The notes below the pieces were generated by a model. The model did not search any database, was not told the origin of the DNA, and saw only the letters and a program-made list of their open reading frames with translations. This document shows, piece by piece, positions 56,350 through 64,000 of a stretch of 64,000 nucleotides of DNA (the first letter of the stretch is position 1; the number at the start of each line of letters is the position of its first letter). The DNA lies in assembly GCA_024449915.1 (NCBI GenBank), contig JAMZAV010000645.1, positions 248,001 through 312,000 on the forward strand. Reading direction: 5' to 3'. Position numbers and translations under genes: made by a program. Source of the DNA: Sweltsa coloradensis (lineage: Eukaryota > Arthropoda > Insecta > Plecoptera > Chloroperlidae).

Positions 56350-59025
56350 GAATAGGAAAATATAGAAAAGGATTTTGAGAGGTTAATGGCAGACATGGGA
56401 TAGATGCCCAGGAAACAGAGATGGAGGAGAAAATTGTTCAGAAATGTGTGCCAGAAGAACACTCAGTTAGTTATAGGAAATAGTTGCGTTCAAGAAACGT
56501 AGAACCCAAAAAATAACGAATATGGCTATGGTGAAGGACAGATCAGAGACAGTAATTGACTATCGATGTATAGCGAAAAGAAGTAATGAGAAATCTTGAG
56601 GATGTGAGGGTAATGCATCAATATCATGGGATGGCAGGACCACTAGGCTGGGTGTTGGGGAAGTTTAGAATGATGGTACAGACCCAAAAGAGAATAAAGA
56701 ACCGGCCACAAAAGACTAAAGTGTGGAAAACTGCCAATCTCCGATAGTGCCAAGAAGAGTTTATGAAAATGACATTAGATGACCAAAACACCTACAAATG
56801 AAGTCGGGAGAATAGAAGAAGAATGGCCAAAACTTTAGAAGGTTTTTGTGTCAAGGTGAGAAGAGCTGTGTGGAAGAGTCAGTGAGGAGGAAGAGAAGAA
56901 AACGCGATGCGTGGAACGAGAGGCGTACGAGATGCAGTTCGGGAGAAGAAACTAGCTTCCGCGAAAAAGAATGAAAAGTGCAAATCCACAGAAACATGAG
57001 ACGAGTACGTAGGCGGAAAAAACCAATGTGAAACAAATGTGAAGGAGGAGAAAGACAAAGCAATGGAAGAATTTGCTGGTAAATTGAAGATGGACTTCCA
57101 GGGAAATAAGGAAAATTATGTACGGACTAGTAAAGACAAAAAAGACAAGAAAGGGACAAAAGAACAAAAGCTCATGGTAAATGAAAATGGCCAAGTTACA
57201 AACAACCCACAGGAAATACAAGAAATGTGGAGGAAAAATATTTCATAAGATCTGCTAAATGTTACAGGAGTTAGTGAAATTTAAATGCCAGAGAAAGAGA
57301 AAGCGGCAAGTGGAGAAGATGAAGGAAGACGAGGAACAGAACAAGAGGTGGCTCGGGCGTTAGGAGCCATGAAGAAGGGTAGCTAGAGCTACGGGAGTGG
57401 ATGACATTTCTGTGGAAATGATCAAAAGCCATCAGGTGCTGGAAGGAAGAAGATGTTTATTTCGAGTTAATAAGTGCTGCGTGGAAACAAAAGAAAGTAC
57501 CGTGAAGCATTGGCAAAAAGAGGTATAATTTGTACCGACTGTTTAAGAAAGGTGACCGTAAGAATGTGAAAATTATAGAGGGGTGACATAATGTGTCAGT
57601 TCCAGCTGCTTTTTGGGAGCGTGTCGGCGTTCTGTGGTGCAAAAATTTATGAGAAAGTTATAGAACTAAGATGAAGGAGGTATATGACACAATCCTAGAG
57701 AGAACAATATGGGTCAGAAGTGCGACGGTCTACTATTGATCCCATATTTGCTTAAGGACAGACAATGGAGGGAGATGCAAAATGGGAAAGAAATTCACAT
57801 GTGTTTTTGGATCTGGAGAGGCATACGTCCGCCTGCCTAGATGAGAAAGTAGGGACGTGCTTTAGAGATAAAAGCGAGTGGGAAGAGGTTAATAGACAGG
57901 ATACAAATACATATAAAGGCATGTTGAAAGTTCGTGTACAGACAGATATGGGTAGGTCAGAATGGTTTCAAGCTGAATGAGGGCTTGCGACAAGGTAGTG
58001 TGTTATCTCCAACACTTTTACTGTTGTAATGGATGAAATTATAAGAAGCGTGAAACCAAATACAGATGGAAGGGACACAAGAACATTTAGTGTTTTGCGG
58101 ACGCATGTGTTGATTTGGGGTGAGAGTGCCAGAGAAGTGCAGGAGAAGGTGGACAGATGGAACGAAGTTACTACAGAGTTTGGTAATAAAAAAATCTCCC
58201 CCTCCCCCCCCAATCAGAACAAAGACGGAATGTTGCGTATGCAAAAGAAGACAAAGCAGCAGGCCTAGAAGACATGGAAAATATTGTACATACTGGGGAC
58301 AAGTCTTAGAGAAAAAAGAGAATTTAATATTGGGAAGTATATTGACAAAAGAATTGCCCCCCCAAAAGTGTGTAGGGAAGTGTCATCTAGAGTGCAAAAA
58401 GCAGAAGCGGTTTTACAATTGGTGAGAAGTTACTTATGGAATGAGTTGCTTCCCACAAAATGTAAAATTTTGCTGTATAAGGCATATTTGTACCTATACA
58501 ACATATGGGCAGTAACAGGGCAGTGGGAACAAAAAGAAGAGAGTAAGCGGAAGCACCAGAAATGAAGTTTTTAAGAAGTATAAAGGGAGTTACAAAGATG
58601 GACAAGATAAGAAGTAATGAAATAAGAAAGAACTGGGATTGGAGAGATTGAATTTAATTCTAGGAAGAGAACGTCTAAGATGGTTTGGACATATGAAAAG
58701 GATGGGCAGGGAGAGGATTCCAAGACGAGAAATTTGAAGCGGCAGAGGAGGGGAAAGCAAAAGAGAGTAGGAAGGCCAAGAGAAAAATGGGAAAGATTAA
58801 TTCAAGAAGAAGACGTTGGAAAACGGAATGAAGTGTGGAGCATGTGGCAAGAGGAAAGCTGTGGGAGGACAGAAGAGGAGTGGAGTAAATTGGTGGAGAG
58901 GAAGGAGTTAGATGATGTGGAAGAAACACTGAGTACTGGCAGCTTAGTATCTACAGTTCATGCCCTTGATAATGGGTGGAAAACCACCACCTCAACCCGA
59001 CATAGTTGGGAAACTGGAGTTATGA
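56350..59025 (+). pseudogene. non-LTR endonuclease-reverse transcriptase retrotransposon, broken
   Basis: Across three frames I read, in order, a linker (EEKDKAMEEFAGKLKMDFQ, 57047), LFKKGDRKNVK (57538), STIDPIFA (57729), VFLDLE (57801), GLRQGSVLSPTL (57980-58016), a broken FAD[D]VLIWGES (58093-58122), YLGTSLREKREFNIGKYID (58286) and the tail RLRWFGHMKRMGRERIPRR (58673), then KRVGRPREKWERLI. This is the reverse transcriptase and C-terminal domain of the endonuclease-type non-LTR elements; the clade (RTE- or L2-like) is not settled. The endonuclease half is missing or unreadable. Many frameshifts. It ends in (ATT)n and lies antisense to ARMC6. Confidence 0.88.
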
Positions 59026-59150
<125 letters not shown>

Positions 59151-59164
59151 TATCATTACTATTA

Positions 59165-59260
59165 TTGATTCATAGCAGTTGTCGTAAAAGGTTGCCCCGA
59201 CTGGGGGTTTCGAACCCAGAACCCTCGGCCTTAACGTCGCCATAGCTCTTTCAATTTCAT
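59165..59260 (-). mobile_element. tRNA-Lys-type SINE fragment
   Basis: TTGATTCATAGCAGTTGTCG, TTGCCCCGACTGGG and TTCGAACCCAGAACC match the minus-strand SINE at 43.6 kb; the 5' part breaks off after GCCATAGCTC. Confidence 0.75.
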
Positions 59261-59689
59261 TTCAATTATTTCAATTCTTTCAAAACTCAGTCAAAATATC
59301 TATGTCAAAACATTTTTTTAACATAAAAAATAAACGCAATATTTGGATTCAGAGTTTCATTCTCTAGAGATAAATATGTTTAACTAGATCTAAAATTCTG
59401 CAAATAGCTATTCAACAAATGACAATTTGAGTGCAGGAGTTGTTACTTTCTCTAATTTTAACGTTCCAAGTCCTCAAGATATTTTTTATAGCTGGAAGAT
59501 GTGAAAAGATACAATTGGGGGAGGATAGAAGAGCATCTGACCCTGCAAGAAGCGGGAAACAGGCGATGGCTTACAATGCGTGATGATTGATGACACAATC
59601 AAGGTAATAAAATGACCAAATTAGCCATAATTGAATCTACAAACCAAACCAACATTAGACTTTAAGTAAATAACTAGATCTTAACTTAC
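59261..59689. other. ARMC6 intron, no other feature recognised
   Basis: Downstream (minus strand) of the exon ending at 59690, whose donor is GTAAGT. Nothing else recognised. Confidence 0.55.
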
Positions 59690-59815
59690 TTTGTGTAAAT
59701 TTCAGGCATGAACAAGTAGAGGTGCACAGCCAGCTTTAACTAGATTGTCTTTAAACAACTGTCATTACCAGCATAGACTTTTCAAAGCTTCATAGAGATT
59801 GACGGCAACCAATTT
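59690..59815 (-). CDS. ARMC6: ARMC6, internal exon, three indels
   Basis: Minus strand: acceptor TTCTCTTTTTCAG, donor ACAAA-GTAAGT. Conserved peptides run KLVAVNLYEALKSL, then AGNDSCLK, DNLVKAGCAPLLVHA and LKFTQ, matching the ARMC6 stretch that holds the AGND...VKDAIVRAGG-type ARM helix. Frame is kept only by one surplus base near 59773 and one missing base each near 59750 and 59705. That net loss of one turns an expected 127 bp (phase 0 to phase 1) into the observed 126, which fits the exons on both sides exactly. So the indels are best read as sequence errors. Confidence 0.88.
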
Positions 59816-59919
59816 CTGAAAAAGAGAACATTAATTACAATGTGTGGCTCATTTAAAAATTGTTTTATGCCTAGCTGTCCGAATAGTAGGCCTAACATAA
59901 GTTAAACAATAAGAGTCAC
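59816..59919 (-). other. short ARMC6 intron, 104 bp
   Basis: GT at the 5' side (GAG-GTGACT) and a TTCTCTTTTTCAG 3' end on the minus strand. In-frame stops confirm that it is intronic. Confidence 0.8.
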
Positions 59920-60069
59920 CTCATTTTTGAGTACTACTTTCAGCGACATAGTGCACGATGACGGCTACAGCACAAGCATTCTACTGCTTTTGGCACAGTT
60001 CATCTTTTACTATCAGTGAAGCCAATGTTTGTAGTAGCTCACTTGCGGTCTCAATATCATCTTTACATT
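59920..60069 (-). CDS. ARMC6: ARMC6, most upstream exon in the window, with indels
   Basis: Minus strand: acceptor GTGCTTTTTGTTTCAG, then two bases completing a split codon, then CKDDIET and ASELLQTLASLIVKDELCQ, clean for 27 codons. After a lost base near 59987 it continues AVE, then AVAVIVHYVAESSTQ and, with one A fewer near 59925, NE at donor GAG-GTGACT. This matches the ARMC6 repeat in which a SELCGTL-type helix is followed by a FCQEVVDLGG-type turn. The phase-0 end fits the next exon. Exons for the N-terminal half are not visible up to 64000 and must lie beyond the window. Confidence 0.86.
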
Positions 60070-60337
60070 CTGAAACAAAAAGCACAAATCAGTCTCCTGT
60101 TTAAACAATAGCCTAACTTAAATATCTATTTTAACAGTAGGCCTACCAAAATCACAATAGGCCCTATAGGATTGGTTGCACCATTGAATTCATAATTACA
60201 GCACCTCAAGTCCTAACCTACAGCTTCACAATTGGATCACCTCTCAAGTAACATTAGGTAGGATGCCCCTCATGCACAAAGATTGACGACGCAAAGTTGT
60301 GTGGCTTAAATATGTCGAACTTGGTCAAATTTATATA
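60070..60337. other. ARMC6 intron, no other feature recognised
   Basis: Upstream side of the exon ending at 60069. Nothing recognised. Confidence 0.5.
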
Positions 60338-60480
60338 ATAAATCATATTCATAGGGCTATAAAAGCTGCAGCACAAAGTACATTCATTACGCACACTTGC
60401 ACCGACAGTCGTTGATGTACGTTGGTAAAGTTGCGGCTTCTCTCTGGACGTGCCGCAAATGTCGACCTCGCTTTGTTTGT
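60338..60480 (+). repeat. left arm of a 145-bp inverted repeat
   Basis: AAATCATATTCATAGGGCTA...GGACGTGCCGCAAATGTCGA is inverse to 62961-63102 at roughly three positions in four. Translated in matching frames, both share HKV-x-SL and SLDVPQMST. It may be a repeated element's coding remnant; the family is not recognised. A poly-C run (60502-60520) follows. Confidence 0.65.
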
Positions 60481-60601
60481 ATCGAGCAATTAATGTTATA
60501 TCCCCCCCCCCCCCCCCCCTTAAAATTTTGTATACAACACAGCATGACAGGCAAGGACGTGAAAATATTGATTATGGGCCTCTTGCTTAAACCACTAGGA
60601 A

Positions 60602-61373
60602 TCCAAAGGGGAACGATAAATTTTGCCGAATTTTTTTTTGAACACAACATACCGTGCGGCTAATATTACGTTACTAACAACACTGTGTATGACCTTGGCT
60701 AGGGGGGGAGTTTTATGTTTTAAGTGTTTGACCTTTAGAACGGTATGAAAATAGGTACCCGAAATATTGCATTAAATTTTACTGGGCCAATTTAATGTTA
60801 TAAACGAACAACTAAAAGTCTTAAATGGAAGGAGAATTGTTGAAAAGGTAGGAACTCGACCAGTATGAAACCCCCCCACCACAAACCAACATCCGTACTC
60901 TTCTCTAGATCTCTTCCCCTCACTTTGACAAAGATCCTCATTTTGGGGAACTTTGTAAAGTCGCTTGAAAGTCGCCGGCGATAATATTTGGGAGATCCAT
61001 AAAAAAAACAAAAATGCAAACAAAAAGCAGTCCCAAATGACACAAAAAAATACTCTGCACTGAAAAGAGTAATTCCAGATAGAAAACAGCCAGCTTTTAT
61101 TAAATTATGTAATAAGGGTAACATGCAATTGTATAAATAAATAAATTAAATAAAATTTTTATTTAGAGTATACCCACTCAGTTATATAATGATTTTCAGT
61201 GGGGACTTTAAATTTCAAGCGACCAAGCCAACCCTGCAGGCCACGACGCCAATCAACGATTTTGTGAGCGATAAACCAACAAAAAATCGATATTTTTAAT
61301 AGGAAAAAATATAGCCAATAGGCCTTAGGCTATGTTGTGTTCAAATTTCGCTAAATTTATCGTTCACTTTGGA
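60602..61373. mobile_element. element with 45-bp terminal inverted repeats
   Basis: TCCAAAGGGGAACGATAAAT...GAACACAACATA (60602-60651) is answered by TATGTTGTGTTC...ATTTATCGTTCACTTTGGA (61331-61373). The 772-bp interior holds two minus-strand frames without recognisable domains and a SINE inserted at 61133-61300. Non-autonomous DNA element or foldback, class unknown. Confidence 0.65.
61133..61300 (-). mobile_element. tRNA-derived SINE, 3' part, minus strand
   Basis: AATAAATAAATTAAATAAAA, TACCCACTCAGTTATATAAT, AAGCGACCAAGCCAACCCTG and GAGCGATAAACCAACAAAAA match the 25.9-kb copy in the same orientation. The head is absent. Confidence 0.85.
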
Positions 61374-61794
61374 GTAGTGGTTAGCAAGAGGCATATCTAT
61401 ATTTCACGTTCCTTGCCTGCCAAGCTGTAATGGTGAGTTAGTTAGTTAGTTCTTGGGGGTTTTAGGGCACAAAACATAAAGTTATCAGTGCCCATCGAAT
61501 TTTCTGATTGCTAAATAAATATGGATTTCAAATTGAATTTCAAAGGTTTACTTTACGTAAGAAACTTAATAACGTTACGCTTGTCGTGAGCTGTCTGATA
61601 AAATTTATTCGAGGGAAGGGTTCAGTTAAAATCTTTTAACACTACTATATTTGTACAGGATCTAAAACGTGTTTAAAACTTCGCCACACTCATCAGTCAT
61701 CCCAAATGGGAGGGTCTTCACCTCTTAGAAGATATACGTGAGCTGAGGTATGGTGCACGATTCTTAAACGAGCCAGAACCACTTCTTCAGCGGC
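61374..61794. other. spacer, no gene recognised
   Basis: A tRNA-like GGAGTAGTGGTTAGCAAGAG lies at 61372 but no B-box follows. Nothing else. Confidence 0.4.
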
Positions 61795-62930
61795 GAGAAT
61801 TTTGTTTTGTTATTTGGATTAAGGACGCGTCAACCCATTCAGGTCATAATGCACCACTCTAGCCTAGAGGGGGGGGGGGGGAGGAGGGCCCATGCTGCGT
61901 CAGACCAGCCAACATGGGTAAGGAGAGGAAGGGGGGTTTCTCACCATCGCAGTCTGTCATCGTCTTTGTCATCGTTCGTTGTGTCATTGTCATCATCGCC
62001 GGGGGTCGTCAAGGGAAGGGCGCAAGGTACCCGATGACGATGCCAGAGCTCGCCTCTAGGTTCGGGAGTAATATACTCCCCGCTTACTAGCTGATGTTTG
62101 TGAGGTGGACTTTTCTCTTGAATCGCCCTTTTACGATAGCAGAGCCATGCTCTGGTGCTAATTCTACCCCGGCCCAGAGGGAGAGGAGCGACGTGAAGAG
62201 ATCCAGGCTGCCTATGCTATTCTTGATGTGGCGCCAATTTATTGTTTCTATCTTGTTCCAGAAATATTGTGCATTGCTCTTTGAGCTTTTTGTTTTACCA
62301 AAATGCTTTTAAATCCGAAGGTATGATTAGCTGACAGTCTATATGCTGTCCTTTACGCTGCTGATTTGCACATTGTCTGCTACTTCGTACCCTAAGATCC
62401 CGGAATGACCAGGGACCCAACAAAAATACTAGATTTTTGTGTATAGGAAAGCTTTGTAAGTATAATTTGAATCTTGTGAATTATGGGATGACCTTGGATA
62501 AATTTCAGACATTATGCTTCCAGGGAACTCAAGAGTTCTGTGCAGATTAGAAACTTTGATTCGTTCTCCTTTGAACATATAGTAGGGCCTAGGCTTTGGA
62601 ATAGTGCAAAACAGTTCCAGCATTATAACACACTGAACATGGGGTGGAGTGGGAAGTGAAGTTAACCTGCATCAGTAGTACAGAAGCACAACCAACCAAA
62701 TCATACATTCTAGAGCCATCTGTAAAGATGCAGCATAGTCATGAAAATGAGAACGTATATCTTGAAATAATGACTTGGAATGAGTTTGGATGTTAAGACC
62801 CTTTGTTATGAGACAGTTTGGACGATGCAAGTCGGTTTGCAGAACGTCCAAGGGGAATTGGAACCGGTACGACGTTATGAAGGCTAAAGCGTAATGTTAT
62901 GTGCAATTTCTGGTTGGTAAAAAAATTTTA
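61795..62930 (-). pseudogene. non-LTR retrotransposon RNase H domain and 3' tail, minus strand
   Basis: Minus-strand translation gives CIFTDGSRMYDLVGCA at about 62700-62740, and near 62395 a VPGHSGI-type motif (FRDLRV and GPW around the frameshift), then EVAD-like residues. TDGS...GCA and the W-x-P-GHSG-x-x-GN-x-x-AD ending mark the RNase H domain found after the reverse transcriptase in I/R1/Jockey-type elements. The 3' untranslated tail runs to 61811 and is the source of the fragments at 33.2, 36.7 and 38.7 kb. Several frameshifts; dead. Confidence 0.75.
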
Positions 62931-62960
62931 GTTGAAAAAATTTTTTTCCAATAGGCCTAA

Positions 62961-63102
62961 CAAACAAAGCGCCAGGGTCGACATTTGCGGCACGTCCAAG
63001 GAGCGCAACATTTTACCAAGCAATCTCACGACTTGCGGAGGCAAGTGTGCTAATGAATTAACTTTATGCATGCATCTTTTAGCCCTATGAATATGATTTA
63101 TC
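62961..63102 (-). repeat. right arm of the 145-bp inverted repeat
   Basis: The minus strand reads HKVNSLAHLPPQVVRLLGK and SLDVPQMSTLALCLL in one open frame (within 63230-62928, 100 codons), inverse to 60338-60480. The open frame is longer here than in the other arm. The protein family is not recognised. Confidence 0.65.
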
Positions 63103-63855
63103 ATTGACTTTGCCCAGAGTGGGACAATGTATGTAGGCAGGCCATAGTACTTGTGAGACCTAAGGGTGGTCATTTCGGAATTATTTGGTTTGGGGGGGTC
63201 CACTTTCAAAGTCGTTTTTTTTTGTGTCAAAAAACACCCAAAAACGTCATTTTTATTTTACAACAAATGTTCTTTACAATTTACACTATGATAATAATAT
63301 CAACTCACTCGCGTTTTGATGTATTTTCACTCTAAAGGAAGGGTATATTATTGACGAGGTGTGCAAATAGACGAGTAGGCGAAGACTACACCTTTAAAAA
63401 TGCGTCAAGTCAGTCGTTATATTAGATTGTCAAAATGAAGCTCCGCCCTCTTCTAACAAGAGTTGAAACTGGCTCTATTGATTTACTAAATCACCGCCGT
63501 CGGACGAATGATAAAATTTTGTACTGTGCATACATCAGACGGCGGTATTAAAATACTATTTTGTTGTGTTCCCCCCCCCCCCCACGGGCGCTTTGCGTCC
63601 ACCCCCAACCCCACAATATACTATTTATTGCCAAAGTCTTTTTGTTAAGAATGTTGTTTTCTTTTTTAACTTTATTTGTTTGAAAAAAGCAATTGATGTT
63701 TCCCCGACGGCTCTTCGCTTCCACCCCAACCCCCGCCCCTTACCTACTTTTCATCGTAAAGTACTTATTTTTTATTAAAAATATTTTGTTAAGTTAATGA
63801 TTTTCTTATTTCTATATTTTGTATTCTACTAGCAAACCAAACTAAAAAAAATATC
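63103..63855. other. AT-rich DNA with C-runs
   Basis: A small inverted pair CACCGCCGTC (63492) and GACGGCGGTA (63539) brackets about 45 bp. C-runs lie at 63571-63583 and in a second, similar phrase (CCCCGACGGCTCTTCGCTTC) at 63702. No gene. Confidence 0.4.
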
Positions 63856-63998
63856 GCCCAACCCGTTTAACTGTTGCAATTTTAAAGATAAAGGAATTTC
63901 GGGGGAAACCCGTTGTAAACGTGCCATTTAAAGATAAAAGGAATTTCGGCCCGCGAAAATTCCTTTATCTTTAAAATTGCAACGTTTAAAACGGGTTA
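63856..63998. repeat. terminal hairpin built on AAAGATAAAGGAATTTC
   Basis: ACCCGTTTAACTGTTGCAAT plus TTTAAAGATAAAGGAATTTC (63861-63900) is answered by the inverse at 63957-63997. A third, direct copy of the inner motif lies at 63925-63948. It may be the left end of an element continuing beyond the window. Confidence 0.8.
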
Positions 63999-64000
63999 TG

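Overview
The window is an AT-rich, repeat-saturated piece of an animal nuclear genome. Spliced exons, CpG-dense promoter DNA, tRNA-derived SINEs, non-LTR retrotransposons, hAT-type elements and Helitron-like elements all point to a metazoan. A TCAGTT initiator and the overall repeat style suggest an invertebrate, most likely an arthropod, but the species cannot be named from the sequence. Coding content is small. I can support one real gene firmly: ARMC6 (armadillo repeat-containing 6) on the minus strand, as four 3'-terminal exons at 60069-59920, 59815-59690, 51647-51504 and 42453-42238. A second gene start (promoter plus a 15-nt coding first exon on the minus strand) is likely at 22.65-22.83 kb.

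Layout. 0-1.4 kb: a 13-bp minisatellite and a 140-bp tandem array. 2.9-3.7, 5.8-7.3, 26.3-27.3, 29.0-29.8, 31.2-32.0, 32.3-32.9, 33.7-34.2, 42.5-43.5, 45.4-46.4, 50.4-51.2 and 52.5-53.1 kb: copies of at least four related non-autonomous elements, best explained as Helentron/HINE-type Helitrons. They share a 3' hairpin followed by CCTAG and have a 5' end that is an inverted copy of a 3' subterminal motif. 7.3, 10.3, 24.1 and 24.4 kb: palindromic MITE/foldback elements. 13.7, 17.3, 25.9, 35.2 and 61.2 kb: one tRNA-derived SINE family. 35.8-37.1 kb: a hAT element nested inside another, with an 8-bp target duplication. 37.2-38.7 kb: a 465-470-bp satellite. 39.0-40.3 kb: a non-LTR tail split by a 334-bp tandem repeat. 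40.7-41.05 kb: a hAT MITE with a perfect 8-bp target duplication. 41-42.5 kb: the end of ARMC6. From 43.8 kb on: introns of ARMC6 filled with retrotransposon wrecks, (ATT)n arrays, a 1.6-kb palindrome and more repeats.

Sequence quality changes near 43.75 kb. The interval 43.77-46.56 kb is a second, heavily corrupted copy of 40.84-43.74 kb, including the last ARMC6 exon. Three ARMC6 exons farther right keep good splice sites and conserved residues but carry single-base indels. This looks more like poor long-read consensus or an unpurged haplotig than gene decay.

The most interesting material is the family of Helitron-like elements. Their termini co-vary between families, and a nested copy reveals the exact empty target site. 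No CRISPR arrays, rRNA genes, bacterial-type operons or viral genes were seen.
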